DNA of 36,859 nt, taken from Gammaproteobacteria bacterium. Lineage in GTDB: Bacteria > Pseudomonadota > Gammaproteobacteria > Burkholderiales > Burkholderiaceae_C. Below the pieces are notes generated by a model. That model did not search any database and had not been told where the DNA came from. It saw only the letters and a list, made by a program, of their open reading frames with translations. Positions 6,530 through 17,384 of the stretch are shown here, in pieces; within the stretch, counting starts at the first letter, position 1, and each line of letters opens with the position of its first letter. Made by a program: the position numbers and the translations under genes. The DNA lies in the NCBI GenBank assembly GCA_018820395.1, contig JAHJOG010000311.1:1-36859 (forward strand), given 5' to 3'.

Positions 6530-8341
6530 ATGAATCACATCAGAAACTTTTCGATCATCGCCCACATCGATCATGGCAAATCGACGCTCGCCGACAGATT
6601 GATCCAGCGTTGCGGCGGGTTGGCCGAGCGCCAGATGGAGGCGCAGGTTCTTGACTCGATGGACATCGAAAAAGAGCGTGGGATAACCATCAAGGCGCAG
6701 ACCGCTGCGTTGCACTACAAGGCCTCCGATGGACAGGTCTACAACCTGAATCTGATCGACACGCCCGGCCATGTCGACTTCTCTTACGAGGTGAGTCGTT
6801 CGCTATCTGCGTGTGAAGGGGCACTGCTGGTGGTCGATGCGAGCCAAGGTGTCGAAGCGCAGACCGTCGCCAACTGCTACACCGCACTCGATCTCGGTGT
6901 GGAGGTGGTGCCGGTGCTGAACAAGATGGATCTGCCTCAAGCCGATCCCGACAACGCGAAGTCGGAGATCGAAGATGTGATCGGCATCGATGCGAGCGGG
7001 GCGATTCCATGCTCTGCCAAAACGGGCATGGGCATCGACGAGATTCTCGAGGCCATCGTCGCGAGGATTCCGGCTCCACGCGGCAATGCGAACGCTGCGC
7101 TTCGGGCCATGATCATCGACAGCTGGTTCGACGCGTACGTGGGCGTCGTGATGCTCGTGCGCGTGGTCGACGGGCGACTGGCAAAAGGCGAGCGCATCAA
7201 GATGATGGCTTCAGGCGCCATGTACAACGCGGATAGCCTGGGTGTCTTCACGCCTGGTACCGAGGTCCGCCAATCGCTCGAGGCGGGCGAGGTCGGATTC
7301 ATCATCGCTGGCATCAAGGAGTTGCAAGCGGCCCGGGTCGGCGACACCGTGACGCTGATCAAGCCCGGGACGGGCGGCGCTTCGGCAACCGCCACCGAGG
7401 CGCTTCCTGGCTTCAAAGAGATTCAGCCGCAGGTCTTCGCGGGCCTCTACCCGACGGAGGCCAGCGAGTACGACTCGCTGCGCGACGCGCTCGAAAAGCT
7501 GAAGCTCAATGATTCATCGCTTCACTATGAGCCGGAAGTTTCGCAGGCGCTCGGTTTCGGCTTCCGTTGCGGCTTTCTGGGTCTGCTGCACATGGAGATC
7601 GTGCAAGAGCGCCTGGAGCGGGAGTTTGACCAGGATCTGATCACGACCGCACCCAGCGTGGTGTATCAGGTCATGAAGAACGATGGCGAGGTGCTCATGG
7701 TCGAGAACCCGTCGAAGATGCCCGACGTCGGAAAGCTGTCGGAAATTCGCGAGCCCGTCGTCACAGTGCACCTCTACATGCCGCAAGAGTACGTCGGGGC
7801 GGTCATGACCCTGGCCAATCAGAAGCGCGGCATCCAGATGAACATGGCCTATCACGGCCGACAAGTGATGCTGACGTACGAGATGCCGCTCGGCGAAATC
7901 GTGCTCGATTTTTTCGACAAGCTGAAATCGGTGTCCCGAGGCTATGCGTCGATGGACTACGAATTCAAGGAGTACAGGGCGTCCGACGTGGTGAAGGTCG
8001 ACATCCTGCTCAATGGCGAGAAAGTCGATGCACTTTCGATCATCGTGCATCGCAGCCAGAGCCAGTATCGTGGGCGAGCCGTCGTGTCCAAAATGCGCGA
8101 AATCATTTCGCGCCAGATGTACGACGTCGCCATACAGGCTGCGATCGGTGCCAACATCATCGCGCGTGAGACAATCAAGGCACTGCGCAAGAACGTGCTT
8201 GCCAAATGTTATGGCGGCGATATCACTCGCAAGAAGAAGCTGCTCGAAAAGCAAAAAGCGGGCAAGAAACGAATGAAGCAGATCGGTTCGGTCGAGGTCC
8301 CGCAAGAGGCCTTCCTCGCCATCTTGCAGGTCGAAGACTAG
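6530..8341 (+). CDS. lepA: Translation elongation factor 4 (LepA GTPase)
   Basis: A 603-residue translational GTPase that acts on the ribosome; proposed roles include back-translocation and support of initiation or assembly. The G domain has the P-loop [10 protein letters not shown] near the N terminus, then [16 protein letters not shown] and NKMD. EF-G-like domains and the LepA-specific C-terminal region ([14 protein letters not shown], then [19 protein letters not shown]) follow. The ATG at 6530 gives [20 protein letters not shown], matching the family start; a TTG at 6527 is less likely. No clear Shine-Dalgarno sequence precedes it. lepB follows after 3 bases, as in most proteobacteria. 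Confidence 0.97.
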   Translation: MNHIRNFSIIAHIDHGKSTLADRLIQRCGGLAERQMEAQVLDSMDIEKERGITIKAQTAALHYKASDGQVYNLNLIDTPGHVDFSYEVSRSLSACEGALLVVDASQGVEAQTVANCYTALDLGVEVVPVLNKMDLPQADPDNAKSEIEDVIGIDASGAIPCSAKTGMGIDEILEAIVARIPAPRGNANAALRAMIIDSWFDAYVGVVMLVRVVDGRLAKGERIKMMASGAMYNADSLGVFTPGTEVRQSLEAGEVGFIIAGIKELQAARVGDTVTLIKPGTGGASATATEALPGFKEIQPQVFAGLYPTEASEYDSLRDALEKLKLNDSSLHYEPEVSQALGFGFRCGFLGLLHMEIVQERLEREFDQDLITTAPSVVYQVMKNDGEVLMVENPSKMPDVGKLSEIREPVVTVHLYMPQEYVGAVMTLANQKRGIQMNMAYHGRQVMLTYEMPLGEIVLDFFDKLKSVSRGYASMDYEFKEYRASDVVKVDILLNGEKVDALSIIVHRSQSQYRGRAVVSKMREIISRQMYDVAIQAAIGANIIARETIKALRKNVLAKCYGGDITRKKKLLEKQKAGKKRMKQIGSVEVPQEAFLAILQVED

Positions 8342-8344
8342 ACG

Positions 8345-9316
8345 ATGGCATTTCTCACTTCCCTGATCCTTGCGGCTTTTGCCGGCTATATCGGCGCCTG
8401 GTACTTTGGCGCGGTAGAGGGCAACTTTGCGCTACTGCTCTTCCTTGCGACCGTGGTCACGGGCATCTATTGGCTGGCCGAGCGCCTGTACTTCCTGCCT
8501 CGGCGTCGACGCCTTGCCGATGCGCATGATGCTGCCTTGGCAAAGCGACAGGCGGAGCTGAGTCGTCAGGGCATCACCCAGGTCGACACGAACGACGGCA
8601 AGGCGCGAGAGCGCCTGGTCATGCAGCCATGGTGGCTCGATTGGACGGCCGGCCTGTTCCCGGTCATCCTCGTGGTTTTCCTGCTGCGGTCTTTCCTTTT
8701 CGAGCCCTTCAAGATCCCTTCTGGATCCATGATGCCGACGCTTCTGACGGGTGACCTCATCCTCGTCAATAAGTTCACCTATGGTTTGCGGCTTCCTGTC
8801 ATCAACACCAAGGTCACGGAAGGAACGCCGCCAGCACGGGGCGATGTGATGGTGTTTCGGTATCCGCCGAATCCCAGCATGGACTACATCAAGCGCGTCG
8901 TCGGCGTTCCGGGCGATGAAGTCGCCTATCTGAACAAGAAGCTGACCATCAACGGACAGCCGGTTAGCAAGGAATTGGCGCCGGAGTTCTTCGATGAAGA
9001 TGCCATGCGCTATCTCAAGCAGTACACCGAGAACCTAGGCGGAAAAGTACACCGAATCCTCAATGACGAATCGCGCCGCGCGGGCTTGTCCGAAGCCGAA
9101 ATCATGCCTTTTCCCAACAAGGAAAATTGTCGCTACAGTGTCGAGGGCGTGATTTGCAAGGTGCCGCCCGGCCACTATTTCATGATGGGCGACAACCGCG
9201 ATAATTCGCTCGACTCACGCTACTGGGGCTTCGTTCCCGACAAGAACATCGTCGGCAGAGCTTTTTTTGTGTGGATGAACTTCGGGAATCTCAAGCGCAT
9301 CGGCGGGTTTCAATAA
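8345..9316 (+). CDS. lepB: Signal peptidase I
   Basis: A 323-residue inner-membrane protease that removes signal peptides from exported preproteins. Two hydrophobic segments near the N terminus (about residues 5-20 and 28-45) and a third at about 103-118 precede the periplasmic catalytic domain. The Ser-Lys dyad is visible: Ser128 in IPSGSMMPTL and Lys183 in DYIKRVVGVPGD. The late family motif GDNRDNSLDSRYWGFV is also present. It starts 3 bases after lepA, so the two are co-transcribed. A DUF4845 protein and rnc follow. Confidence 0.97.
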   Translation: MAFLTSLILAAFAGYIGAWYFGAVEGNFALLLFLATVVTGIYWLAERLYFLPRRRRLADAHDAALAKRQAELSRQGITQVDTNDGKARERLVMQPWWLDWTAGLFPVILVVFLLRSFLFEPFKIPSGSMMPTLLTGDLILVNKFTYGLRLPVINTKVTEGTPPARGDVMVFRYPPNPSMDYIKRVVGVPGDEVAYLNKKLTINGQPVSKELAPEFFDEDAMRYLKQYTENLGGKVHRILNDESRRAGLSEAEIMPFPNKENCRYSVEGVICKVPPGHYFMMGDNRDNSLDSRYWGFVPDKNIVGRAFFVWMNFGNLKRIGGFQ

Positions 9317-9351
9317 TGATTGGAGCAGCATCTTCCGGGAGAAGGGGAACT

Positions 9352-9708
9352 ATGAAAGAACGGGCATCAAGACACCACCAGCGAGGCATTTCGTTCATAG
9401 GTTTGCTGTTCGTCGCGGTGGTGTTGGCTTGCGTGGGGGTGGTGGTCGCGCAGGTCATTCCGACCCTCATCGAATACCAGGCGATCAACAAAGCTGCCAA
9501 CAAGGCCGCCGAGGGTTCCACCGTTCCTGAAATCCGGTCCATCTTCGACCGTGCGCAGGCCATCGACGACTTCCAATCGGTCAGTGGCAAGGATCTCGAC
9601 ATCAAGAAGGTCGGCGACAAGGTGGTCGTTTCGTATGCGTACGAACGCGAGATCCATCTTTTCGGCCCCGCCTTTCTCGTGATGAAGTATTCGGGACAGT
9701 CCAAATAG
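9352..9708 (+). CDS. DUF4845 small membrane protein
   Basis: A 118-residue protein with one hydrophobic helix (about residues 13-35, [20 protein letters not shown]) and a short soluble domain ending in [17 protein letters not shown]. The N-terminal [10 protein letters not shown] resembles prepilin-like helices, but the rest matches the DUF4845 proteins commonly encoded between lepB and rnc in beta- and gammaproteobacteria. The function is unknown. The ATG at 9352 is chosen for the strong GAGAAGGGGA ribosome site; another ATG at 9316 overlaps the lepB stop. The place between signal peptidase and RNase III is conserved, but no role follows from that. Confidence 0.85.
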   Translation: MKERASRHHQRGISFIGLLFVAVVLACVGVVVAQVIPTLIEYQAINKAANKAAEGSTVPEIRSIFDRAQAIDDFQSVSGKDLDIKKVGDKVVVSYAYEREIHLFGPAFLVMKYSGQSK

Positions 9709-9718
9709 CTGTTCGATC

Positions 9719-10417
9719 GTGAATAGCCCAGCGCTTGCCGACCTACAGGCGCGAATTCGGCATTCGTTCTCCGATGCTCGATTGCTTCGCCTGGCGCTGA
9801 CGCACCGAAGCTTTTCCGCCGACCACAACGAGCGGCTCGAGTTTCTCGGAGACTCCGTTCTCAATCTTGCGGTTTCCGGTCTCCTCTACGAGCGATTGGC
9901 CAGCCTGCCCGAAGGGGACCTCTCTCGCGTGCGCGCCAATCTGGTCAGACAGGAAACGCTTCATCGTCTGGCTGTGGATCTCAAGCTCTCGTCGCTCTTG
10001 CAACTCGGAGAAGGCGAATCGCGCTCCGGGGGCGCCAACCGCCCGTCGATTCTTGCCGACGCGCTGGAGGCATTGATCGGAGCGGTGTATCTGGACGCCG
10101 GCTTCGAAGCAGCGCAGGCGCTGGTACGACGCCTTTTCGACAGTGTCGAGATCAATCCGCAGATGGAAGCTGCATCCAAGGATGCCAAGACCGAATTGCA
10201 GGAATGGCTGCAGGGCCACAAAATGAAGCTTCCGGCTTATCACGTGGTCGGCACCGTGGGTGCGGCTCACAAGCAGACTTTCGATGTCGAGTGCGTGGTG
10301 CCCGAGTTGGGGCTTCATGAGCGCGGCATCGGAGGCTCGCGCCGTGCCGGCGAGCAGGCCGCGGCCGCGGCCATGTTGATCCGGCTCAAAGCGCGTGGCG
10401 CGAAGGCATCCTCATGA
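9719..10417 (+). CDS. rnc: Ribonuclease III
   Basis: A 232-residue double-strand-specific endoribonuclease that processes rRNA precursors and some mRNAs. The catalytic domain has the signature [14 protein letters not shown] and the second acidic motif [14 protein letters not shown]. The C-terminal double-stranded RNA binding domain runs from about residue 160 ([11 protein letters not shown]) and ends near [12 protein letters not shown]. Translation starts at a GTG at 9719, giving [13 protein letters not shown]. The last bases overlap the era start by 4 (ATGA), the classic rnc-era coupling. Confidence 0.97.
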   Translation: MNSPALADLQARIRHSFSDARLLRLALTHRSFSADHNERLEFLGDSVLNLAVSGLLYERLASLPEGDLSRVRANLVRQETLHRLAVDLKLSSLLQLGEGESRSGGANRPSILADALEALIGAVYLDAGFEAAQALVRRLFDSVEINPQMEAASKDAKTELQEWLQGHKMKLPAYHVVGTVGAAHKQTFDVECVVPELGLHERGIGGSRRAGEQAAAAAMLIRLKARGAKASS

Positions 10418-11379
10418 ATGACATCGTCGATCCAGTCCCCACCGCCGTCGAAGAACCCATCGGCGACCGCCCTGATGCGACACGCCGTTGCGGTTTGGTG
10501 GCCATCGTCGGCAAGCCGAACGTCGGCAAATCGACGCTTCTGAATGCGCTGGTGGGGCAAAAGATCAGCATCACGTCCCGCAAGGCACAAACCACACGGC
10601 ATCGGATCACCGGGATCCGCACCCATGGGGACACGCAGTTCGTCTTCGTCGACACGCCCGGGTTTCAAACGATCCACGCCAACGCGCTGAACCGCTCGCT
10701 CAACAAGACCGTGGTGGGCGCGGTTTCCGACGTCGACCTCGTTCTCCTGGTGGTCGAGGCTGGCAGCTTCACGACAGCGGACGAGCGCGTACTGAAACTG
10801 CTCGCCAGCGGTATCCCCGTCATTCTGATCGCCAACAAGCTCGACAACGTTCATCGACGCAGCGACATCGCGCCGTGGCTACAGGACATGCAACAGCGGC
10901 ATGCGTTTGCCGATTTCGTGCCCATGTCAGCCAAAAATCCGAAAGACGTCGAGCGCCTCTTCGGCATCTGCGAGAAGTATCTGCCGCAGCAGCCCTGGTG
11001 GTACTCGGAGGACGAACTGACCGATCGCAGCGAGCAGTTCCTCGCAAGCGAACTGGTGCGCGAGAAGCTTTTTCGCCTGACCGGTGATGAGTTGCCTTAC
11101 ACCTCGACAGTGGTGATCGACAAATTCGAGGAAGAACCTCCTGCTCGCAAGGGACAGAAACGCCTGCTGCGAATCGCGGCCACCATCGTCGTCGAGCGTG
11201 AGGGCCACAAGGCGATGGTGATCGGCGACAAGGGCGAGCGAATCAAGCGCATCGGCACCGAGACACGGCAGGAACTCGAAAAACTGGCGGACGCGAAGGT
11301 CTTCATCGAACTCTGGGTCAAGGTGCGCTCTGGCTGGGCTGACGACGATGCGCGCGTGCGCTCGTTCGGCTATCAGTGA
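10414..11379 (+). CDS. era: GTPase Era, 16S rRNA/30S assembly factor
   Basis: A 321-residue GTPase that binds the 3' end of 16S rRNA during maturation of the small ribosomal subunit. The GTPase motifs are in order: GKPNVGKST, a switch I threonine-rich segment (KAQTTRHRI), DTPGF and NKLD. The C-terminal KH domain includes [11 protein letters not shown]. The protein carries about 25 more N-terminal residues than the E. coli enzyme, a low-complexity stretch before [10 protein letters not shown]. It overlaps rnc by 4 bases; recO follows after 24 bases. Confidence 0.97.
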   Translation: MNDIVDPVPTAVEEPIGDRPDATRRCGLVAIVGKPNVGKSTLLNALVGQKISITSRKAQTTRHRITGIRTHGDTQFVFVDTPGFQTIHANALNRSLNKTVVGAVSDVDLVLLVVEAGSFTTADERVLKLLASGIPVILIANKLDNVHRRSDIAPWLQDMQQRHAFADFVPMSAKNPKDVERLFGICEKYLPQQPWWYSEDELTDRSEQFLASELVREKLFRLTGDELPYTSTVVIDKFEEEPPARKGQKRLLRIAATIVVEREGHKAMVIGDKGERIKRIGTETRQELEKLADAKVFIELWVKVRSGWADDDARVRSFGYQ

Positions 11380-11403
11380 AGCCGCGCCCCGCCGCGGGCT
11401 GAA

Positions 11404-12174
11404 ATGGCAGCCAAGCGTGTTTCCCATGAGCCGGCCTTCGTGCTGCACCGTTACGACTGGAGCGAGTCCAGCCTGATCCTGGAGGTCTTTACGCGGCATC
11501 AAGGGCGCATCGCGCTGGTCGCCAAGGGCGCGAAGCGGCCCAGTTCGAATTTCCGGCCGATCCTGCTGCCCTTGCAGCCCCTGCACGTGTCGTACGGCGG
11601 CGATGCGGAGATACGAACTCTCAAAGCGGCGGAATGGATGGGCGGGCATGTCATGCCGACCGGCGAAGCGCTTTTGTCTGGCTACTATCTGAACGAGCTC
11701 TTGCTTCGCCTGCTGGCTCGCGACGACCCGCACGAAGCGCTGTTCGATGCGTATTCCATCGTCGTGGAAATTCTTGCGGGCGACCATGCCGGCGCTAAGG
11801 CCGCCACGCAGGCCGCGGCATTGCGCGCCTTCGAGTTGCTGCTGCTGCGCGAACTGGGTCTCTTGCCGTCACTCGATCATCAGACCACGACCTTGGCACC
11901 GCTCGAACCCGAATCGCGCTACGCCTTGGTGCCGGAGGCGGGTCTTCGCGCAGCAGACGACGAAGAGACCGCGCTGACCGGCGCGAGCTGGGCGGCAGTT
12001 CAGCAGGCCTTGGACGAACGTTCGGCGCTGCTCACGACCTTGCAGTTGGTTGCACGGCTCGACCCGCCGAGTCAGAGTGCGATGCGGGCTCACTTGCGCG
12101 CGCTGCTGAACTACCATTGCGGTGTGACGACACTTCGAACGCGACAGATGATGAGAGATCTGCAAGCCCTATGA
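11404..12174 (+). CDS. recO: DNA repair protein RecO
   Basis: A 256-residue RecF-pathway mediator that helps load RecA onto SSB-coated gaps. The N-terminal OB-fold is recognisable from [32 protein letters not shown] (quoted only as positions about 11-42 of the protein), followed by the helical C-terminal half with [13 protein letters not shown]. The cysteine zinc-finger positions seen in some RecO proteins are not evident here. The start at 11404 is 24 bases after era. The stop overlaps the pdxJ start by 4 bases, preserving the era-recO-pdxJ order of other proteobacteria. Confidence 0.93.
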   Translation: MAAKRVSHEPAFVLHRYDWSESSLILEVFTRHQGRIALVAKGAKRPSSNFRPILLPLQPLHVSYGGDAEIRTLKAAEWMGGHVMPTGEALLSGYYLNELLLRLLARDDPHEALFDAYSIVVEILAGDHAGAKAATQAAALRAFELLLLRELGLLPSLDHQTTTLAPLEPESRYALVPEAGLRAADDEETALTGASWAAVQQALDERSALLTTLQLVARLDPPSQSAMRAHLRALLNYHCGVTTLRTRQMMRDLQAL

Positions 12175-12914
12175 GCACTTCGCTTTCGGTCAATCTGAAC
12201 AAGGTGGCGCTGGTGCGCAATACGCGGGCGCTCGGAATCCCGAGCGTGGTTTTTGCCGCCACCGCGTGTCTGGATGCCGGCGCTCACGGAATCACGGTTC
12301 ATCCGCGGCCGGACGAGCGGCACATTCGCCCGCAGGACGTGCGTGATCTCTCCCAACTTCTGGCGACCCGATCGCCCGGCACCGAGTTCAACATCGAAGG
12401 CAATCCGTTTCACAACCTGATGGATTTCGTGCGCGCGCTGCGCCCCCAGCAAGCGACCTTCGTTCCTGACTCCGAGACGCAGTCCACCAGCGACCATGGC
12501 TGGTCTTTTCCGGACGATGCGGAGCGACTTCGGCCGTTGATTGCCGAAACCCGAGCGCTGGGCGTCCGCGTGAGTCTTTTCATGGATCCGGACCCGTCGA
12601 TGATGAAGCACGCGAAGGCGGTGGGCGCCGACCGGGTCGAGCTCTATACCGAGAGTTACGCGGCGTCTTGTGGCACCTCAAGAGCGAGTTCGGTGCTGCA
12701 GCGCTATGTCGATGCGGCAGTCGCAGCCCAGGAAGCCGGTCTCGAGGTCAATGCAGGCCATGACCTGAGCCGGGAGAACCTTGCAGACTTTCTGCGCGCC
12801 GTGCCCGGCGTGCGAGAGGTGTCGATCGGCCACGCGTTTGTTTCCGACGCGCTCGAACTCGGATACGACGCGGCGACGCGCGCCTACTTGGGCTGCATTC
12901 GAGAGGCCGAGTGA
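12171..12914 (+). CDS. pdxJ: Pyridoxine 5'-phosphate synthase
   Basis: A 247-residue TIM-barrel enzyme that condenses 3-amino-1-hydroxyacetone phosphate with deoxyxylulose 5-phosphate in the DXP-dependent vitamin B6 pathway. Family motifs include [14 protein letters not shown] at the N terminus, [41 protein letters not shown] and [12 protein letters not shown]. The ATG at 12171 overlaps the recO stop. Homologues start at SVNLNKVA or nearby, so the longer open frame that extends into recO is not used. The stop overlaps the acpS start, an operon feature shared with E. coli. Confidence 0.96.
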   Translation: MSTSLSVNLNKVALVRNTRALGIPSVVFAATACLDAGAHGITVHPRPDERHIRPQDVRDLSQLLATRSPGTEFNIEGNPFHNLMDFVRALRPQQATFVPDSETQSTSDHGWSFPDDAERLRPLIAETRALGVRVSLFMDPDPSMMKHAKAVGADRVELYTESYAASCGTSRASSVLQRYVDAAVAAQEAGLEVNAGHDLSRENLADFLRAVPGVREVSIGHAFVSDALELGYDAATRAYLGCIREAE

Positions 12915-13339
12915 GTGCAGCGAACCCACCGGCTGGCTTCGGCATGATCTACGGCATTGGCACCGATATCTGTGATGTCCGGCGAATCGCCGCGACGTTT
13001 GAAAGACAGGGCGATCGTTTTGCGCAGCGTGTCTTGAGTGACGCGGAATTCGCGGTCTGGCAGTCGCGTTCCGCGCGTTGGCCCAAGCGGGGATTGCGCT
13101 ATCTCGCAACGCGCTTTTCAGCCAAGGAGGCCTTCAGCAAGGCCATCGGCACAGGGATGCGGACGCCCATGAGTTGGCGTCTTTGCGAGATCGCAAATCA
13201 GCGAACGGGCAAGCCCGTGATCGTGCTGCATGGCCCCCTGAAAGCCTGGTTTGACGCGCAAGGTCTTGTGGCTCATGTCACAGTGACGGACGAAACGGAC
13301 TACGCAGCAAGCTTCGTCGTGGTCGAGAGCAAGGCATGA
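12911..13339 (+). CDS. acpS: Holo-[acyl-carrier-protein] synthase
   Basis: A 142-residue phosphopantetheinyl transferase that moves 4'-phosphopantetheine from coenzyme A to the ACP serine. The two family motifs are present: [11 protein letters not shown] near the N terminus, with the metal-binding aspartate, and [20 protein letters not shown] in the middle. The GTG at 12911 overlaps pdxJ by 4 bases; an ATG at 12944 ([11 protein letters not shown]) would give a more standard N terminus and cannot be excluded. Its substrate gene acpP is the first gene of this window. nagZ starts on the acpS stop (ATGA). Confidence 0.95.
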   Translation: MSAANPPAGFGMIYGIGTDICDVRRIAATFERQGDRFAQRVLSDAEFAVWQSRSARWPKRGLRYLATRFSAKEAFSKAIGTGMRTPMSWRLCEIANQRTGKPVIVLHGPLKAWFDAQGLVAHVTVTDETDYAASFVVVESKA

Positions 13340-14409
13340 CTTCGCAACGTCTCCATGCCCCCCTGATCATCGACGTGGCGGGCACGTACCTCAACGACGC
13401 AGATCGACGGCGCCTGGCAAATCCGCTCGTGGGCGGCGTCATCCACTTTGCGCGCAACTGGCAAGACCGCGCACAGCTGTGCGAACTCAATGCCGAGATC
13501 AAGGCGCTGCGGCCTGACATGTTGATCTGCGTCGATCAGGAGGGCGGGAGGGTGCAGCGCTTCAAGTCGGATGGTTTCACCCGTCTCCCGGCGATGCGCT
13601 CGATCGGCGAACTGTGGATGTCCGATCCGCTGCGAGCAACCCGCATGGCCACGGCGTGCGGCTTCGTGCTCGGGTCGGAGCTGAGGGCTTGTGGAGTCGA
13701 CCTGAGCTTTGCGCCGGTGCTCGATCTGGACCACGGCGCCAGTGGAGTGATCGGAGACCGCAGTTTCCATCGCGATCCGCGGGTGGTGGCACTGCTCGCC
13801 AAGAGCTTGATGCACGGGTTGCTGCAGGCGGGGATGGCGAACTGCGGCAAGCATTTTCCGGGACACGGTCACGTGCGCGCGGACTCGCATCTCGAGATCC
13901 CTGTCGATCGGCGCAGCCTCAAGGCGATCCTGTCGGACGACGCTCAACCGTATGAGTGGCTGCTGGGGCCTTTGACAGCCGTGATGCCGGCGCACATTAT
14001 TTTCTCCAAGGTGGACTCTCGACCTGCAGGTTTCTCGCGTCGATGGCTGCAGGAAATTCTTCGCGGCAAGCTGGGCTTCGACGGAGCCATCTTCAGCGAC
14101 GACCTGAACATGGAAGCAGCGCGGCACATCGATGGCGAACGAGTGAGCTATCTGCAAGCGGTGCTGACGGCGCTCGATGCCGGATGCGACCTTGCGTTGC
14201 TGTGCAACCGCAGCATCGGGGACGAGCCGGTGCTCGACGAGGTGCTCGAAGGATTGGCCGAAGCTGAACGCAGCGGACACTGGAGGCCAGAAACGGCGAG
14301 CGAGCGGCGCAGGCACAGCCTCGTGCCTCGCGTGCCCGCGCTGGACTGGGAAGACCTGATCTCTTCGAACGCCTATCGAAGTGCGATCGAACTGCTCCGG
14401 ATGGACTGA
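13336..14409 (+). CDS. nagZ: Beta-N-acetylhexosaminidase, glycoside hydrolase family 3
   Basis: A 357-residue cytoplasmic enzyme of peptidoglycan recycling that removes N-acetylglucosamine from imported GlcNAc-anhydroMurNAc peptides. Family 3 motifs are intact: [28 protein letters not shown], the substrate-binding [10 protein letters not shown] with the general acid/base loop RADSHLEIP, and [10 protein letters not shown] carrying the aspartate nucleophile. Length is typical. It overlaps acpS by 4 bases and ends the plus-strand run; lysS is convergent, with only 15 bases between the stops. Confidence 0.95.
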   Translation: MTSQRLHAPLIIDVAGTYLNDADRRRLANPLVGGVIHFARNWQDRAQLCELNAEIKALRPDMLICVDQEGGRVQRFKSDGFTRLPAMRSIGELWMSDPLRATRMATACGFVLGSELRACGVDLSFAPVLDLDHGASGVIGDRSFHRDPRVVALLAKSLMHGLLQAGMANCGKHFPGHGHVRADSHLEIPVDRRSLKAILSDDAQPYEWLLGPLTAVMPAHIIFSKVDSRPAGFSRRWLQEILRGKLGFDGAIFSDDLNMEAARHIDGERVSYLQAVLTALDAGCDLALLCNRSIGDEPVLDEVLEGLAEAERSGHWRPETASERRRHSLVPRVPALDWEDLISSNAYRSAIELLRMD

Positions 14410-14424
14410 CGGCCCGCGCGACGC

Positions 14425-15963
14425 TCAGGTCTCGCGGCGCAAGGCGGGAAACAGAATGACGTCGCGGATGCTGGGCGAATCGGTCAGGAGCATCATGAGG
14501 CGATCGATCCCGATGCCGCAGCCACCCGTCGGGGGCATGCCGTATTCCAGAGCCCGAACGAAATCATGGTCGAAGAACATGGCTTCGTCGTCGCCGCTGT
14601 CCTTGGCGGCCACTTGCGCATTGAAACGCGCAGCCTGGTCTTCGGCGTCGTTCAATTCGCTGAACCCGTTGCCGAACTCGCGCCCGGTGATGTATAGCTC
14701 GAAGCGTTCCGTGACCTCGGGTCGGTCGTCGTTGGCTCGGGCCAACGGCGATATTTCGGTCGGGTGCTCCATGATGAAAGTCGGCTGCCACAGCTTTTCT
14801 TCCACCGTCTCTTCGAAGAACATGACCTGCAGCGCCGCCAGGCTGCGAAGCGAGAGTTTGTCCTTTTCTTCGGTGAGGCCCAGCTTGCGAAGCGAGTTCG
14901 TCAGCCATTGCGCGTCGTCGGCGTGCTCGCCGGCGTCGGTGTGTTTCTGGATCGCTTCTCGAATGGTCAGGCGCTCGAAGGGCTGACTCAGATCGACCTC
15001 CCTCCCTTGGTAGCTCAAGTTCAACGCCCCGACCGCCTTGTTGGCAATGGTGCGAATGAGTTGCTCCGTGAAGTCCATCAGGTCGCGGTAGTTCCAATAG
15101 GCCGCGTAGAACTCCATCATGGTGAATTCTGGGTTGTGCCTGACCGAAATGCCTTCGTTGCGATAGCTCCGATTGATTTCGAACACCCGCTCGAAGCCGC
15201 CGACGATGAGGCGCTTCAGGTAGAGCTCGGGTGCGATGCGCAGAAACATCTCCTGGTCCAGCGCGTTGTGGTGCGTCCTGAAAGGCTTCGCGTTGGCGCC
15301 GCCTGGAATGGGGTGGAGCATGGGCGTCTCGACCTCGAGAAAGCCGTTGTCCACCATGAACTCGCGCAGCGCACTGACAGCGCGGCTGCGAGCGACGAAG
15401 CGCGCGCGCGTCGAGTCGTCGGTGATGAGATCGACATAGCGTTGGCGGTACTTCTGCTCCTGGTCCGCCATGCCATGAAACTTGTCGGGGAGGGGGCGAA
15501 GACTCTTGGTCAGAAGCCGCAGCTTGGTGACCTTGATCGAGAACTCCCCGGTTCTTGTCTTGAACGCCAGACCTTCTGCCCCCACGATGTCACCGAGATC
15601 CCAGTGCTTGAATTCGGCATAGGGCTCTTCGCCGATCGCGTCGCGTGTGATGTAGAGCTGGATTCTTCCGGATGCATCCTGCAGCGTCGCAAAGCTGGCT
15701 TTGCCCATGACACGCTTGAGCATCATCCGGCCTGCGACGCGGAAGACAGTCGGTATCGCTTCGAGTGCACTGGCGTCGCTGTCCCCGTACTCTGCAATCA
15801 GCGTGGCTGCCTGATGGCTGGGCTTGAAGTCGTTGGGGAAGGCAACGCCTTTGCCTTCGGCTTGCGCCGTGCGAAGCGCGCGAAGTTTTTCGCGGCGTTC
15901 GGCAATGAGTTGATGGTCATCGCGGGCAGTAGTTGCCGCGGGAGGAGTCGGAGCTTGAGACAT
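14425..15963 (-). CDS. lysS: Lysyl-tRNA synthetase, class II
   Basis: A 512-residue cytoplasmic enzyme that charges tRNA(Lys). The N-terminal OB-fold anticodon-binding domain (about residues 65-170, with [16 protein letters not shown]) precedes the class II catalytic core. Motif 1 is around FLEVETPML, motif 2 around [20 protein letters not shown], and motif 3 is [14 protein letters not shown]. The ATG at 15963 ([12 protein letters not shown]) is preferred over an in-frame ATG at 16008, which would add 15 unconserved residues. A TAAAAT box and a palindrome lie upstream. Confidence 0.97.
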   Translation of the reverse strand: MSQAPTPPAATTARDDHQLIAERREKLRALRTAQAEGKGVAFPNDFKPSHQAATLIAEYGDSDASALEAIPTVFRVAGRMMLKRVMGKASFATLQDASGRIQLYITRDAIGEEPYAEFKHWDLGDIVGAEGLAFKTRTGEFSIKVTKLRLLTKSLRPLPDKFHGMADQEQKYRQRYVDLITDDSTRARFVARSRAVSALREFMVDNGFLEVETPMLHPIPGGANAKPFRTHHNALDQEMFLRIAPELYLKRLIVGGFERVFEINRSYRNEGISVRHNPEFTMMEFYAAYWNYRDLMDFTEQLIRTIANKAVGALNLSYQGREVDLSQPFERLTIREAIQKHTDAGEHADDAQWLTNSLRKLGLTEEKDKLSLRSLAALQVMFFEETVEEKLWQPTFIMEHPTEISPLARANDDRPEVTERFELYITGREFGNGFSELNDAEDQAARFNAQVAAKDSGDDEAMFFDHDFVRALEYGMPPTGGCGIGIDRLMMLLTDSPSIRDVILFPALRRET

Positions 15964-16007
15964 GGAGCACGAGTTGGCGGCGCAAGCGGTCTCGCGCCAA
16001 GCGGGCA

Positions 16008-16030
16008 ATTTTAGCTGGCTGCATGCAGCC
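16008..16030 (-). promoter_or_regulatory. Candidate lysS promoter with a palindrome in its spacer
   Basis: On the minus strand, TAAAAT (16008-16013) matches five of six -10 positions. The 17 bases upstream of it contain the perfect 14-bp palindrome GGCTGCATGCAGCC (16017-16030). No good -35 hexamer follows (TCTGGA at 16031-16036), so the site may need an activator or may be a repressor target. Transcription would start about 40 bases before the lysS ATG. Confidence 0.35.
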
Positions 16031-16111
16031 TCCAGAGCTCGACGACTCGCGCGTCCAGCGCGCGTGCTCAGCCTCGTGTGGCAACGCGCCTCGTTCCCAC
16101 TGACGCGCCTG

Positions 16112-16756
16112 CTAACTGATGATGCCCATTCGCGTGAGCAGATCGCTGACCAGTTCCAGCCGCATGAGAGGGCTATCGAGTTCCATCAAGCGCTGCGCAA
16201 GCTCTGGCTGAATCGGCAGGAGCTCACACCAGCGGTTGGAAACCCAGCCGCAATCCTCGAAGCGATAGGGCGGCGACACCGGCAGGCGGACGTCTGCGCC
16301 CTCCGCTTGGCGTCGACCCTCCAGCGTGTCGATCACGCGCCGAAGCGCGTCTGCAGTATCCCGAAGATCATCCGGAACGGGGAGGTCGACATCGCCTGGT
16401 ATCGCCTCGACCTCGGCGGTCCACAGGCCATACTTTTGCAAGGAGCTGGAAGTGATGCGAAAGCGCTGTGTTCCGGCGCACTCGATCTGCAGCAGCCCGG
16501 GCTGCGGTGATTCGAGTTCGCGAATCACTGCCAGGGTTCCGACCGACGCGAAGCTTTCTGCCTCGGCGCCCGCCTTGCGGACCTCGGACCCCTGCGTCAA
16601 ACCGACCACCCCGAAGGGGGCGCCCACCTCTCGGCACTTTCGGACCATGTCGAGGTAGCGAACCTCGAAGATGCGCAGCGGCAGAAAGCCTCCCGGAAAG
16701 AGCACTGTGCCGAGCGGAAACAGAGGAAGCGAGCGCAAATGGGGTGGAGACGTCAT
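16112..16756 (-). CDS. LON substrate-binding (N-terminal) domain protein
   Basis: A 214-residue stand-alone LON N-terminal domain protein. It starts with the characteristic [20 protein letters not shown], then [12 protein letters not shown] and FGVVGL, and lacks the AAA+ ATPase and protease domains of full Lon. Such proteins are widespread in proteobacteria with no settled function; peptide or substrate binding is inferred from the domain. The start at 16756 is chosen as closest to the conserved LPLFPL segment, but in-frame ATG codons at 16771 and 16780 are possible. It is divergent from the yggT gene across 49 bases and lies upstream of lysS on the same strand. Confidence 0.85.
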   Translation of the reverse strand: MTSPPHLRSLPLFPLGTVLFPGGFLPLRIFEVRYLDMVRKCREVGAPFGVVGLTQGSEVRKAGAEAESFASVGTLAVIRELESPQPGLLQIECAGTQRFRITSSSLQKYGLWTAEVEAIPGDVDLPVPDDLRDTADALRRVIDTLEGRRQAEGADVRLPVSPPYRFEDCGWVSNRWCELLPIQPELAQRLMELDSPLMRLELVSDLLTRMGIIS

Positions 16757-16805
16757 CGTTCGGCCTTGCATGGATATCATCGCATTCCGATCACGAACGC
16801 GCACC

Positions 16806-17366
16806 ATGCTCTATCAGATTCCCTCTTTCCTGCTCGATGTGATTGTCGGCCTGCTGGGCGGCGCCTGTCTGCTGCGCCTCTACATGCAACTCCAGCGCGT
16901 GCCGTTCGGAAATCCGCTCGGCCGGTTCGTGTTTGCGGTCACGGACTGGATCGTGATGCCGCTTCGCCGCGTGCTGCCATCGTTCAGGCGCTGGGATTTG
17001 GCGAGCCTTGTGGCCGCCTGGCTGCTCGTGCTGGCCAAGTTCGTGATCCTTTGGGCCTTGCTTGGCGTTCTTGGTCGCTGGGCGATTCTCCCGCTGGTCT
17101 CGCTGATCGGATTGATGCAGCTTGCGGTCTCGGGCCTGACCGCATTGCTGGTCGTCTATGCGATTCTTTCGTGGGTGCCCAACGCGTCTTCGATGCTGCA
17201 AGACCTGGTGGGGAGGTTGGCCGAGCCGCTGGTGCGGCCGCTGCGCCGCTTCGTGCCGTTGCTGGGCGGTGTAGACCTTTCGCCCCTCGTCGCGATCGTC
17301 CTGCTTCAGGTGGTGGCCATCGTGCTCGGCAACCTGATGGGAGCGGCCTACGCCGCGGGCCGCTGA
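16806..17366 (+). CDS. YggT-family inner-membrane protein
   Basis: A 186-residue hydrophobic protein with four predicted membrane helices arranged as two YGGT repeats. The repeats are marked by LRLYMQLQRVPFGNPLGRFV and VYAILSWVPNASSMLQDLV, each followed by a P-L-R-R motif (VMPLRRVLP, VRPLRRFVP). YggT-type proteins are linked to osmotic tolerance in bacteria and related proteins to plastid division, but the exact function is not known. The ATG at 16806 fits the family start MLYQIPSFLLD; the upstream open frame through the divergent promoter is not used. It converges on accD with 18 bases between the stops. Confidence 0.88.
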   Translation: MLYQIPSFLLDVIVGLLGGACLLRLYMQLQRVPFGNPLGRFVFAVTDWIVMPLRRVLPSFRRWDLASLVAAWLLVLAKFVILWALLGVLGRWAILPLVSLIGLMQLAVSGLTALLVVYAILSWVPNASSMLQDLVGRLAEPLVRPLRRFVPLLGGVDLSPLVAIVLLQVVAIVLGNLMGAAYAAGR

Positions 17367-17384
17367 CGTCAGGCTCAGCTCAGG

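Noticed and set aside
13300..14316. 338-residue open frame antisense to nagZ
   Set aside because: Complete overlap with nagZ, whose catalytic motifs are intact.
14764..16014. 416-residue open frame antisense to lysS
   Set aside because: It lies wholly over a well-supported lysS gene and has the composition of a reverse-strand shadow.
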